DNA of 64,000 nucleotides from Pseudomonas sp. Ant30-3 (GTDB lineage: Bacteria; Pseudomonadota; Gammaproteobacteria; Pseudomonadales; Pseudomonadaceae), in assembly GCF_000690905.1 (NCBI RefSeq), contig NZ_JMCL01000081.1:1-64000 (forward strand), in the 5' to 3' direction. The notes beneath the pieces were generated by a model that was given only the letters and a program-made list of their open reading frames with translations, made no database searches and was not told the DNA's origin. Of the stretch, positions 1 through 8,061 are shown piece after piece. The translations under genes were made by a program, and so were the position numbers. Position 1 is the stretch's first letter, and the number at the start of each line of letters is the position of its first letter.

Positions 1-165
1 TTGCGGGTCACGCGGGATGATCACGTCGTGGCTGAAAGCCTGAACCATGACCTGGTCTTCGTGACCTTCCTGATAGGTGTTGCCAACGGAGTCGGCGGTG
101 AATGCGCCTGCAGTGATCAGGCCTTGTTTTTCGCCGGTTACCGACATGTACGCTGGTGTAGCCAT
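1..165 (-). CDS. hcp: Hcp family type VI secretion protein (N-terminal part, cut by window edge)
   Basis: The first 55 residues are present and the rest lies beyond the left edge. The start MATPAYMSVTGEKQG and the later QEGHEDQVMVQAFSHDVIIPRD are typical of Hcp, the protein whose hexameric rings stack into the T6SS tube and carry small effectors. The ATG at 163-165 is preceded by an AGGAG-like site. No vgrG or sheath gene is seen on this side, so it looks like an orphan hcp. The upstream region carries a sigma54-like promoter and repeated palindromes, so nitrogen/RpoN-type control is likely. Family call is strong; the T6SS it serves is unknown. Confidence 0.88.
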   Translation of the reverse strand, partial: MATPAYMSVTGEKQGLITAGAFTADSVGNTYQEGHEDQVMVQAFSHDVIIPRDPQ

Positions 166-232
166 GGGTGTGCTCCTTGCTGAATAAATAAGAGTGCCCG
201 GGAGGCGAAATCGCCCGGTGGGTGCCTGACAG

Positions 233-250
233 TTATCAAGGAGCGTGCCA
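233..250 (-). promoter_or_regulatory. Putative sigma54 (-24/-12) promoter of hcp
   Basis: Read on the minus strand the sequence is TGGCACGCTCCTTGAT. It matches the RpoN consensus TGGCACG-N4-TTGCW except for GA instead of GC at -12, with the required 10 bases between the GG and that dinucleotide. Transcription would start near 224, about 60 bases before the hcp ATG. RpoN control of hcp genes is known in Pseudomonas; its use here is inferred. Confidence 0.55.
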
Positions 251-334
251 GGTTCGGCGAAGTCCCCGGCGGGCGTTGGGTAAAGCTGCTCTGGCCTGCG
301 AATGTGAGGGTTTTTTACTGGGGAGCGAGGGCAA

Positions 335-380
335 AAGTGCGCAAGAAGTTGCGCAGTACTGCGCAACTTCTTGCGCACTT
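335..380. repeat. Perfect 46-bp palindrome containing two enhancer-like sites
   Basis: Two 23-base arms (335-357 and 358-380) are exact reverse complements. Each arm contains the 18-bp dyad TGCGCAA-N4-TTGCGCA (338-355 and 360-377), centres 22 bp apart. They lie about 120 and 145 bp upstream of the predicted sigma54 start site, where bacterial enhancer-binding proteins usually bind. Confidence 0.7.
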
Positions 381-442
381 GGCTACAGGCCACGTGGCGT
401 ATGGTCTGTAGCGCTTCCGATGGGTGTTTTATTATGGGGTGC

Positions 443-460
443 TGCGCAACTTCTTGCGCA
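443..460. promoter_or_regulatory. Third copy of the TGCGCAA-N4-TTGCGCA dyad
   Basis: TGCGCAACTTCTTGCGCA is identical to the site at 360-377 and lies 83 bp (about eight helical turns) further upstream. Three identical or complementary copies in 125 bp point to a cooperative activator or repressor binding site for hcp. Confidence 0.6.
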
Positions 461-592
461 GTATGGCTAAATGATGGCGCTTTCGTTTTCGAGCGCGACG
501 GGTACTCGAAACCGGACTGAAAATCGCGCATTCACGTGAAATCCACATCTGCTGACGTGTCGATAAATGTCAGATTTAAACCAAGCTAGCAA

Positions 593-660
593 TGACCGGC
601 AGCTATGGGTCGATTGCTGCCCGTCACGAAGGGCTGAAAACCACCCAAAGCGGTCCTTCA
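593..660. repeat. Imperfect 30-bp inverted repeat, probable intergenic repeat element
   Basis: The arm 593-622 pairs with 631-660 (about 20 of 30 positions) around an 8-base loop, so the RNA could form a long hairpin. The core (GGGTCGATTGCTGCC ... CCACCCAAAGCGGTC) resembles a palindromic intergenic sequence that I recall from other Pseudomonas genomes; that recollection is unchecked. It lies between hcp and the convergent end of the ABM gene. Confidence 0.4.
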
Positions 661-702
661 GTCCAACCATGAAGCGAAGCCCGTTCAAGGTTAGCTTCGT
701 TG

Positions 703-1005
703 CTACTGCGTCATAAGATCCCGTTCGTTCAAAGCGTCGTACTTTCGGATATCGGCTCGCACCAACCCCTGCCATCGGTTTACGAACTGCACGGTGTCTA
801 CGGCATTGAGATGAGCGCTGAGGGCGGCTTGATCAGCCCAGCGCTCGGAAAGAATGAGTTTTCCGGATTGTGTGTCTTCTATGGCGGCGTCGTAGGAAAT
901 GTTCCCTTTACGTTTTCGTGTGTCGACAGCAAGGGTTTGAAACTCGGTTCGGAATCGCTCGATATGAGCGGACGAGATGTAGAGGTAGCCAGTCACTATG
1001 AGCAT
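703..1005 (-). CDS. Antibiotic biosynthesis monooxygenase (ABM) family protein, YgiN-like
   Basis: This 100-residue protein has the ABM pattern: a beta strand with LIVTGYLYISSAHIERF, a central helix, and ILSERWADQAALSAHLN followed by a C-terminal strand. The family are small ferredoxin-like dimers, including quinol monooxygenases that act on hydroquinones without cofactor. An ATG at 1014 has AGG touching it, whereas the ATG at 1005 has AAGGA eight bases away, so 1005 is the better start. It follows the MDR gene by 66 bp on the same strand, probably one operon. Substrate unknown. Confidence 0.82.
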   Translation of the reverse strand: MLIVTGYLYISSAHIERFRTEFQTLAVDTRKRKGNISYDAAIEDTQSGKLILSERWADQAALSAHLNAVDTVQFVNRWQGLVRADIRKYDALNERDLMTQ

Positions 1006-1071
1006 TTTTGCCATCCTTTCGGTGTAGGCCCCCGACTACCGAATTGCTCGGAAATCGGTGGCAGTGGTCAC

Positions 1072-2085
1072 TCAGACGATAAGCACGATTTTGCCTTGAA
1101 TGCTGCTTTGTGAAGCTCGGTGGTGCGCATCCGACGCCTGGGCGAGTGCAAACGTACTGTCGATCACCACGCGGACAGTGCCGTCATCCAATAAGCGGCC
1201 AGCCTCTGCCAGTTGGGGACCGTTGGAGCGCACCTGCGTTGAGGAAACGGTGATGCCCAGATCAGTTGCTTCTTTATGTCGGCAGAAACCCATGGGGTTG
1301 ACCAGAAACAGGGCACCGCCTGGTTTGATGACGTTCAGAAAGCGTTCCATATTCGCGCCACCGACGGCATCAATCACCAGATCCACATCCTTTGCGACGT
1401 CTTCAACGGCCGTCTTTTTGTAATCGATGAATGCCTCAGCGCCTAGGTCGCGAAGCAGGCTCTCATGCTTACCGGAGGCGACCGCAATCACGCGTGCGCC
1501 TTTCCATTTGGCAACTTGCACCGCTAGATGCCCCACGCCACCGCCGGCACCATTTACCAAAACGGTCTTGCCTCGCAGCGGGACTGGCGCGTGTCGGAAC
1601 GACTGAAATGGATTCGGCTCGTCATGCCCCAGGTCAATCAGAAACTGCCAGGCCGTGAGCAGCGACATGGGCGCACCCGCGGCCTGAACGTGGTTTATGC
1701 CGCTGGGTTTCAACGCTAACTCGGTCTCATGGATGCATATGTATTCGGCGTAGGCGCCGCTACCAGTCATCAGATCTCTCGGAAAACGCACCATTGCGTA
1801 GACTTCGTCGCCCACGCTGAAGCTGCCAGTTCCGTCGCCAACGGCTACAACCTCCCCGGATACATCTGTGCCCAAAACCAGCGGGAATGTTGGATTTGGC
1901 CACCACTCAGGTGGTAAAGCCCTATACCCGTCTCGCAGATAGAAGTCAGGCGGGTTGAGACTGGCTGCATGTACACGTACGAGCACTTCGCCGCGTTGGG
2001 CGACAGGTCTGGACGCATCCTCATAACGCAGCACTTCGGGACCGCCAAATTCGTGCAATTGCACCGCTTTCATCATGTCGTTCAT
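1072..2085 (-). CDS. NADP-dependent MDR-family oxidoreductase (quinone oxidoreductase-like)
   Basis: The protein is about 337 residues, normal for the family. It has the GroES-like N-terminus (FGGPEVLRYEDASRPV, VLGTDVSGEVVAVG) and a Rossmann domain with NGAGGGVGHLAVQVAKWKGA for NADP(H). The structural zinc cysteines of true alcohol dehydrogenases are absent, so it is a QOR-type reductase of quinones or enones. The ATG at 2085 follows GAGG by 5 bases; a GTG one codon upstream is possible. It is divergent from the LysR gene at 2175, a probable regulator, and precedes the ABM gene. Confidence 0.88.
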   Translation of the reverse strand: MNDMMKAVQLHEFGGPEVLRYEDASRPVAQRGEVLVRVHAASLNPPDFYLRDGYRALPPEWWPNPTFPLVLGTDVSGEVVAVGDGTGSFSVGDEVYAMVRFPRDLMTGSGAYAEYICIHETELALKPSGINHVQAAGAPMSLLTAWQFLIDLGHDEPNPFQSFRHAPVPLRGKTVLVNGAGGGVGHLAVQVAKWKGARVIAVASGKHESLLRDLGAEAFIDYKKTAVEDVAKDVDLVIDAVGGANMERFLNVIKPGGALFLVNPMGFCRHKEATDLGITVSSTQVRSNGPQLAEAGRLLDDGTVRVVIDSTFALAQASDAHHRASQSSIQGKIVLIV

Positions 2086-2174
2086 CACAACCTCTTTAGT
2101 ATCGATGGGGATGACTTAAGGTAACTGGCGGCAGCGAGGTTGATAATCAGGTTGGATTTCGTTTCAATGGTGCC

Positions 2175-3077
2175 ATGAAGGAACCAATCGGATTCGAACG
2201 ACTGAGCGGGATGATTGCATTCGCCCGGGCTGGCTCTCTGGGCAGCTACCGGGCTGCGGCCCGCTCGCTGTCCATTTCACCCTCGGCGATCAGTAAAAGT
2301 ATCCAGCGGCTGGAACGTCATTTCGGCGTGTCGCTGTTCACCCGCACCACACGCTCGCTGACCCTCACAGTTGAAGGACGCGATATTCATGAGCGTGTGT
2401 TGCAGCTGTTGCGCCAGGCAGAAGAGATCGAGCAAGTAGCTAAATCAGCGCGATCCGAGCCTGCTGGCACGTTACGGATTGCGACGTCACTTCCCATCGG
2501 GATGCATATTATCGCGCCCGCCATCACCGAGTTTCGTAAACGCCACCCCAAGGTATTGATCGACCTGCGGCTAAGTGACCGGATTGTGGACCTGGTCGAG
2601 GAAGGCATTGATCTTGCGGTAAGGATCGGTGAGCTTTCGGACTCATCGCTCTTGTCCCGAAAGCTCTTGCCATACACGCTCTGTTGTTATGCCTCTCCAG
2701 ACTATCTGGCCAGGTGCGGCACGCCCCGACATCCTGATGAACTGGCCGAGCACGAAACGGTGAACCTGCGTTATCAAAACTCCGGTCAAACCTTACGCTG
2801 GCCATTTCGCATCGCCGATAAGGAAATCGAAATAGTGCCGTCATCGCCTGTCGTCGTTGATGCAAGCGAGGCTATTCTGGCAGCGATGGCAGCGGGCGCG
2901 GGTATAGGCATAGCCGCGAGTTTCATGGCCGCTGCGAGGGTGAAGCGGCAAGAGTTAGTCCCGATCCTGGCCGAGTTCGCAGTGCAGAGGGACAACATCA
3001 CGGCTATCTGGCCAGAGAGCCGTCGCACCAATCCAGCTGTGCGCGCTTTTCTCGATATGCTGATCGAACTTCGCTGA
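2175..3077 (+). CDS. LysR family transcriptional regulator
   Basis: The 300-residue protein has the N-terminal winged HTH (AFARAGSLGSYRAAARSLSISPSAISKSIQRLE, about residues 11-45). The C-terminal part is a periplasmic-binding-like effector domain with DLVEEGIDLAVRIGEL, typical of the CrgA/DsdC-like branch. It is divergent from the MDR reductase with an 86-bp shared promoter region, so autoregulation and control of the MDR-ABM pair is the natural inference. Inducer unknown. Confidence 0.9.
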   Translation: MKEPIGFERLSGMIAFARAGSLGSYRAAARSLSISPSAISKSIQRLERHFGVSLFTRTTRSLTLTVEGRDIHERVLQLLRQAEEIEQVAKSARSEPAGTLRIATSLPIGMHIIAPAITEFRKRHPKVLIDLRLSDRIVDLVEEGIDLAVRIGELSDSSLLSRKLLPYTLCCYASPDYLARCGTPRHPDELAEHETVNLRYQNSGQTLRWPFRIADKEIEIVPSSPVVVDASEAILAAMAAGAGIGIAASFMAAARVKRQELVPILAEFAVQRDNITAIWPESRRTNPAVRAFLDMLIELR

Positions 3078-3098
3078 GGTCGGTTACGGTTCGGTGTG

Positions 3099-3992
3099 TC
3101 AGCTTGTGATAAAGCTTGTCAGTTCCTCTGGTCTGCCCGTGGGAAAAGCTTCTTTCAAATACTCGAGAAATACAGATACGCGGGCGCTCAATAACCGCCT
3201 TGATGGATAGAGCGTCCAAAGCGCGACTTCCGGCCCTTCTACATCCCCCCAGTGCACCATCTGTCCATTGAGCAGATCACCGGCTACCAGCGAAACGGGA
3301 AGGCGTGCGACCCCAACGCCTGCTCGGACTGCATCACGGACCATGAACATCGAAGACAGGCTCAGGACGGCTGCCACGTTTATCTGGGACCTGCCACCTG
3401 GCGTCGTGATATGCCACACCGGACTTCGGTCGCCTGCCCCTCGAACCACAGACGGTACAGCCACATCACCCTCGGGACGCACGAAGGCAGGACTGGCTAC
3501 GACGACCAGTCGGTCACGCAGTAAGACGCGACCGATAAGGCTCTCGTCAGGCGCCGGATTGACCCGAATGATCAAGTCATACCCTTCCTCAATCATGTCG
3601 ACAATGCGGTCCTCCGTGGTGACCTCTAATCGGACCTCCGGATATTTCAGTGCAAAGCCTGCGGCGAGCTTTCCCATCGCCGCCTGGGCAAAAAAGAGAG
3701 GCGCACTGATGCGCAGAGTGCCCCGTGGCCGCTCCCCACCTGAAGCGATGGCGGCAACGCTCTCGTCCAGTTCATTTAGCAACGCTGCCGTTCTTTCGAA
3801 TAATGCTCGCCCTTCCTCTGTGAGCTTGAGTGCGCGCGTCCCGCGCTCGAACAGACGCAGCTCAAGGCTGCGCTCTAAATCTGCGACGCGACGCGACAAC
3901 GTCGCCTTCGGTCGCCCGCTGGCACGTGCGGCGCGGCCGATCCCTCCATGACGAGCAACAAGATTGAAATCGGCGAGCGCGAGTAGGTCCAC
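3099..3992 (-). CDS. LysR family transcriptional regulator
   Basis: The 297-residue protein has the HTH segment FNLVARHGGIGRAARASGRPKATLSRRVADLE and the effector-domain signature DMIEEGYDLIIRVNP. The start is GTG at 3992. It converges with the LysR gene at 2175 (21-bp gap) and is divergent from the NmrA-like gene at 4188. The shared 195-bp region holds a strong inverted repeat (4079-4118), so it probably controls that gene. Note GGIGRAARASGRPK where most family members have S-F-(S/T)-x-A-A. Confidence 0.9.
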   Translation of the reverse strand: MDLLALADFNLVARHGGIGRAARASGRPKATLSRRVADLERSLELRLFERGTRALKLTEEGRALFERTAALLNELDESVAAIASGGERPRGTLRISAPLFFAQAAMGKLAAGFALKYPEVRLEVTTEDRIVDMIEEGYDLIIRVNPAPDESLIGRVLLRDRLVVVASPAFVRPEGDVAVPSVVRGAGDRSPVWHITTPGGRSQINVAAVLSLSSMFMVRDAVRAGVGVARLPVSLVAGDLLNGQMVHWGDVEGPEVALWTLYPSRRLLSARVSVFLEYLKEAFPTGRPEELTSFITS

Positions 3993-4078
3993 GGGTTTAC
4001 CTATGAGGTGGCGGAGGCAGCGGGCGTTGCACAGACCTCTAGTCGCTTAACCCGACTGCGCGGCATGCTCAACGCTCG

Positions 4079-4118
4079 AAATTTGCTGTTCCATATGCGG
4101 AACACAGTGTGCAAATTT
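4079..4118. promoter_or_regulatory. Nested inverted repeat between LysR and NmrA-like genes
   Basis: Outer arms AAATTTGC (4079-4086) and GCAAATTT (4111-4118) enclose inner arms TGTTCC (4087-4092) and GGAACA (4099-4104). The arms would form one continuous 14-bp dyad if the six bases CAGTGT (4105-4110) were removed. It lies 70 bp before the NmrA-like ATG and is a candidate LysR operator. Confidence 0.5.
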
Positions 4119-4187
4119 GAGGGCTATCGCAGCATTTTGTAAACACCGATATTAGCGCTGTCGTTCAAATCCCTACGGAGAATAACC

Positions 4188-5057
4188 ATGACCATCCTCG
4201 TTACTGGCGCAACCGGCAGAGTCGGCCGCCAAGTTGTTGAACAACTCCTTAAACGTCATGCTGCCGTGCGCGTTCTCGTCCGCGACTCCTCCAAGGCTGA
4301 CTTTCCGCCGCAGGTTGACGTGGTGCAAGGTGAGATGATGGACATTGACTCGCTGCGCCGCGCCTTCACCGATGTCTCCAGTTTCTTTCTGCTCAATGCG
4401 GTGGCTGCGGACGAGTTCACCCAGGCTCTGCTGGCGCTGAACATTGCTCGAGAAACGGGCGTGGAACGGGTCGTCTATCTCTCGGTCATTCATGCCGACC
4501 GCTTCGTGAATGTGCCGCACTTCGCGGTCAAGTCCGGTGCCGAACAGATGATCAAACAGATGGGCTTCAGTGCCACCATCCTGCGCCCGGCCTACTTCAT
4601 CGACAATGAAGTGATGGTCAAGGACGCCATCTTTGAACACGGCATCTACCCGATGCCAATCGGCGGCAAGGGCATTGCCATGGTCGATGCCCGTGACATC
4701 GCAGAAGTGGCAGCCATTGAGCTGATGCGCCGCGACCAGGCACCGGGCAAGCTGCCGGTTGAAACCATCAACCTGGTAGGACCCGATACGCTGACCGGTT
4801 CAGATGTTGCCGCGATATGGACCGATGTGCTGGCACGTCCGGTCATTTACGGGGGTGACGATCCGAGCGGCTTTGAACAGACCGTGGCCAATTTCATGCC
4901 TAAGTGGATGGCCTATGAAATGCGCCTTATGGCCGAGCGTTTTGTCAGCGACGGGATGATCCCCGAGGCTGGCGATGTCCAGCGCCTGACCACGATCCTT
5001 GGGCGTGAACTGCATAGCTATCGAGACTTCGCCGCCCGTCTCGCCGGCGCGATCTAA
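4188..5057 (+). CDS. NmrA-like / atypical SDR NAD(P)-binding protein
   Basis: The 289-residue protein begins MTILVTGATGRVGRQVVEQL, the GxxGxxG nucleotide motif of atypical short-chain dehydrogenases. VEMVYLSV-type strand VERVVYLSVIHADRF and ATILRPAYFIDN follow the NmrA/HSCARG pattern. The usual Ser-Tyr-Lys catalytic triad is not evident, so it may be a redox sensor or an NAD(P)-binding isomerase/reductase. SD ACGGAGA precedes the ATG. It is single-gene and divergent from the LysR gene. Confidence 0.82.
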   Translation: MTILVTGATGRVGRQVVEQLLKRHAAVRVLVRDSSKADFPPQVDVVQGEMMDIDSLRRAFTDVSSFFLLNAVAADEFTQALLALNIARETGVERVVYLSVIHADRFVNVPHFAVKSGAEQMIKQMGFSATILRPAYFIDNEVMVKDAIFEHGIYPMPIGGKGIAMVDARDIAEVAAIELMRRDQAPGKLPVETINLVGPDTLTGSDVAAIWTDVLARPVIYGGDDPSGFEQTVANFMPKWMAYEMRLMAERFVSDGMIPEAGDVQRLTTILGRELHSYRDFAARLAGAI

Positions 5058-5389
5058 CTGAAAGTGCAGGGCGAACGCGGTCACAGAGCCCCTCGTTCCC
5101 CTGCACCACAGGCTACCTTTGAAAACAATACAGATTACCGGTTGCTTCAGGCTTTGGTCTGGCCACCGCTAACTACTTCCTCGAACGAGGGTGGAACTAA
5201 TAAGGTTCATCGCCCAAACGGACCTCGAATCGTCCAGCGTCGAACGCCACCCTCCACGCAGGCAGCCACACGCTAAAACCAAAAAACCGCAGAAAAAACC
5301 TGACGGTCATCAATTCGACACCTTCAAGGCACACCATGGTCAACGGGTTACTTCGTGCTTGACCTGGTATCAAATGGAGGGCGCCGTTC
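5058..5389. other. 332-bp intergenic region without a recognisable gene
   Basis: No reading frame on either strand resembles a known family, and I see no strong terminator. The only clear signal is the TGGAGGG Shine-Dalgarno site just before the Nudix gene. It presumably holds that gene's promoter. Confidence 0.4.
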
Positions 5390-5806
5390 ATGGGTCATAC
5401 GATCGCCGCAGCAAAGCAAAAGGATCTGAAAAGACGCGCCACGGTGATCTATCGGCGTGACGAGGAAATACTGTTCGTGCGCAAACGCCACGCGAAATGG
5501 AATTTGCCCGGTGGCCGCATCGAAGAAGGTGAGACGCCTCTTCAAGCCGCCCTGCGCGAGATGGTAGAGGAAACTGGACTGACCTTTAATCAGCTCTCCT
5601 ATATCTCCGAATATGAAGACAGCAGGGTCACTCACTTTTTATTCGAAGCTTCGTTGGCAGGGCAGCCCAAGCCTCGCCCATGCAACGAAATCGATGACTG
5701 TCGCTGGTTCTCAACAAAAGACCTGGACAAGCGCAGTGTCCGAGGCTCCGTCAGGACATTGCTCAAGCATTGTCGGCTTGAGCCGGTGGTCGATCGGTCG
5801 GCTTAA
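5390..5806 (+). CDS. Nudix hydrolase
   Basis: The 138-residue protein carries a complete Nudix box at residues 42-64 (G-x5-E-x7-R-E-x2-E-E-x-G-L), the Mg2+-binding catalytic helix that hydrolyses nucleoside diphosphates linked to another group. The length fits MutT/NUDT-type single-domain enzymes; substrate cannot be told from sequence. Its stop overlaps the 3' end of the convergent pyruvate-kinase-like gene by 4 bases. A diverged copy of its last 20 codons lies at 9080-9139. Confidence 0.88.
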   Translation: MGHTIAAAKQKDLKRRATVIYRRDEEILFVRKRHAKWNLPGGRIEEGETPLQAALREMVEETGLTFNQLSYISEYEDSRVTHFLFEASLAGQPKPRPCNEIDDCRWFSTKDLDKRSVRGSVRTLLKHCRLEPVVDRSA

Positions 5807-7665
5807 GTTGATTGAACCGGTAGCTTTGCGACGCGCAGCTTTCTCAACATCGGGCGTTTCTTGTCATGATGGCTTTGCATGCGTTTGAGCAGGTCGTCCA
5901 GGGTATTAACGGCCTTGAGGATGAATGGCCCTTTGTTCAGCATCACGCATTCGGCCCGGATGCCCATGGCCGCGTCGGTGATTTCTGCTCGGGTAGGGGC
6001 GCCTGTCTTGGCCAGGGACTCAAGAACCTGCGTCGCCCAGATGACGGGGACATGCGCGGCCTCGCATAAGCACAGCATTTCTTCCTGCAGCTCGGCGGTG
6101 CGTTCAAATCCGGTTTCAACCGCGAGATCACCGCGGGCAATCATGACACCCAGCCGTGGACTCCTCATTCCGGCAAGCAGTAGCTGCGGAAGATTGTCGA
6201 AGCCCTGGCGGGTTTCAATTTTCAACACCACGCCTAAATGCTCGGCATCCAGGCGGTCCAGATGCTGGAAAAGTGCGAGCACATCGTCTGCTCGATTAAC
6301 GAATGAAAGTTGCACGATGTCGGCGTGCCGGGCGGCAAATTCAAGCGCTGCGACGTCGTCGATACCCAACGCCTTCAGACCAAGATCCGTGTTCGGAAGA
6401 TTGATGCCTTTGTCAGCCTTGAGCTTCACGCCGCCCGGTGCATGGAGAATTTCAATGTGCAGCGCATGGCTGCTTTTGGATAACACCTCGCCGCCGATTT
6501 TTCCATCGTCGAACCATATCGGGTCGCCCGGTTTCGCAGCCTGAAAGACCGCTTCCGATGTGCAGCTGATGTGTGCGTGCGTAATCACATTGCCTGCCTC
6601 GTCTAACGTCGCCGGAGCCCCTTCATCAGGGTCCAGGGTGAGCGTCAGAACGTCACCCTCGTGCAGCTTGATGGTCTGAGGCCTTGTGGGCACAGCGATG
6701 ACTTTCCCCGAGCCCTTGCGACCGGCGGGATTTTGAAGTTTCAACTGCAGACCGGACATCAGATAGGTCGTCTTATCGAGCTCTACCAGAACACCTTGAG
6801 CCTGTTTTTCAATGACTCGCAGCGTGCGTCTGGAGAAGCGCGCATCACGGCATTTCAGCTGGTCACCTACCTCGATAGGCTCCAGCCAGTCAGCGGGTAA
6901 CTGGATGGCATCAGACGCCTGAGCTGAGTCCGACGTCAGGTAAAGTCTTGCAGGTTTCAATACGTTGCCCGTTTCGTCACGGTGCGGCCGGATCTTGAGT
7001 ATTGGCTTGCCGTCAGCAATAGGGCCGGTACGAAGCTTGGGCCCCGGCAGATCCATTGCCACCTGACAGGGTTTACGTAGCTTGAGGCTGGCCCGGCGCA
7101 CGTGATCGATCATCGCCAGCCATTGCTCCGGCCCATCGTGCGCGCAGTTGATGCGTTGGCAGTTCATGCCCGCCGCGACCAGGCGTTCGACAAACTCATA
7201 ATCAATGGCGGCTTCAGTCGGCATGGTGACCATGATGCGAACTGCTCTGTCGTGGTCGTGGCTACCGAAGAGCGCTTCGCCGTGTTCAACCAACGACCTT
7301 GTATTTTTCATCGCAGGCGTATTCGGCCCCTCGTTCCCGTTAGTCGCCGCATGTGAGCTCATCCGCTCAAGCACGTTAAGCACGCGGTCTATCGAGCCGA
7401 GGACATCGCGTTCGCACCGCCCAAGTGAAGATAAACCCAATGCCGTCAATTGAGCCTGCAATGGGCGAATGTCGTGGCGTCTGAGGGCCAGGTAATCGAG
7501 GAGGTTTGCAGCGCTGTCGCGATAGCTTGGATGGATGCGTGACAGATCAAAATGAGCAGCCGCTTCGCTGCCCATCTTTTTTCGCAAAGCCACCAAAGAT
7601 TTCAGTGCGGCGTGCACTTCATTTTCGGCGTCTGCTAGCTGTCCTGAAGGGAGCGGGGTGGTCAT
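5803..7665 (-). CDS. Pyruvate-kinase-like protein with N-terminal extension
   Basis: About 620 residues. The first 130 residues are helical and not part of pyruvate kinase. Then MVTMPTEAAIDYEFVERLVAAGMNCQRINCAHD matches the kinase start, and VVLKIETRQGFDN, VMIARGDLAVETG and VIWATQVLESL...PTRAEITDAA match the active-site segments with the catalytic Lys and Mg/K ligands. The usual MLSGETAKG segment reads MLNKGPF, and the C-terminal allosteric domain is missing. It is therefore a divergent family member whose glycolytic activity is doubtful. The ATG at 7665 is favoured because the protein begins MTTPLPSG there; upstream in-frame starts lack a ribosome site. Confidence 0.78.
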   Translation of the reverse strand: MTTPLPSGQLADAENEVHAALKSLVALRKKMGSEAAAHFDLSRIHPSYRDSAANLLDYLALRRHDIRPLQAQLTALGLSSLGRCERDVLGSIDRVLNVLERMSSHAATNGNEGPNTPAMKNTRSLVEHGEALFGSHDHDRAVRIMVTMPTEAAIDYEFVERLVAAGMNCQRINCAHDGPEQWLAMIDHVRRASLKLRKPCQVAMDLPGPKLRTGPIADGKPILKIRPHRDETGNVLKPARLYLTSDSAQASDAIQLPADWLEPIEVGDQLKCRDARFSRRTLRVIEKQAQGVLVELDKTTYLMSGLQLKLQNPAGRKGSGKVIAVPTRPQTIKLHEGDVLTLTLDPDEGAPATLDEAGNVITHAHISCTSEAVFQAAKPGDPIWFDDGKIGGEVLSKSSHALHIEILHAPGGVKLKADKGINLPNTDLGLKALGIDDVAALEFAARHADIVQLSFVNRADDVLALFQHLDRLDAEHLGVVLKIETRQGFDNLPQLLLAGMRSPRLGVMIARGDLAVETGFERTAELQEEMLCLCEAAHVPVIWATQVLESLAKTGAPTRAEITDAAMGIRAECVMLNKGPFILKAVNTLDDLLKRMQSHHDKKRPMLRKLRVAKLPVQST

Positions 7666-7748
7666 GGCGTGCACTCGAGAGAACGGCGGGGCGCCTGTCT
7701 GCAATAGTGGTTCGCGTATATGACGTTTTTTTTACGATGATGGGCCGG

Positions 7749-7809
7749 GCGTCTGACGTATCTCACTGATGTGTTGCAGCACATTAATGAGCGGGAAAAT
7801 GTCAGACGC
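7749..7809. repeat. 9-bp perfect inverted repeat upstream of the pyruvate-kinase-like gene
   Basis: GCGTCTGAC (7749-7757) and GTCAGACGC (7801-7809) flank a smaller dyad (ATGTG ... CACAT). They lie about 85-145 bp before the start of the pyruvate-kinase-like gene and could be an operator or an RNA structure. Confidence 0.4.
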
Positions 7810-7817
7810 ATTGACGC

Positions 7818-7856
7818 TCAGGAAGAAAAAACTTCCGGCCGTTGCTGCACGGTTCC
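7818..7856 (-). repeat. 39-bp copy of the 3' end of the HAD gene
   Basis: These 39 bases match 9156-9194 at 38 positions. The second copy is exactly the last 13 codons (including the stop) of the HAD gene at 9156-9785, so this is a gene-tail scar. It lies on the left side of the pyocin cassette. Confidence 0.8.
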
Positions 7857-8061
7857 CACCGACCATTCTGTGCAGGTCCCGCATCCCGCGCATGACCTGC
7901 TGCGCGAAAACTAAAATTGCGAAGGTTTAGGAATAAAACCAAGACTTTCGGCATTCGTAGTCTCGACAGAGCTGAAACTTTAGGTTACCGAGCAAAATTG
8001 ACCGACGTCCGTGTGAACCACAAGCTCCCCGGCTCGACATGAAGTGATACAGGGACTTGTC

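Noticed and set aside
335..460. CRISPR-like repeats
   Set aside because: Only three palindromic copies with unequal gaps and no spacers or cas genes.
222..470. Open frame of 82 codons over the hcp upstream palindromes
   Set aside because: It runs through the dyads, has no SD and no protein-like pattern; the DNA structure explains it.
3268..3951. Ser/Thr/Arg-rich frame opposite the LysR gene
   Set aside because: Composition typical of an antisense shadow.
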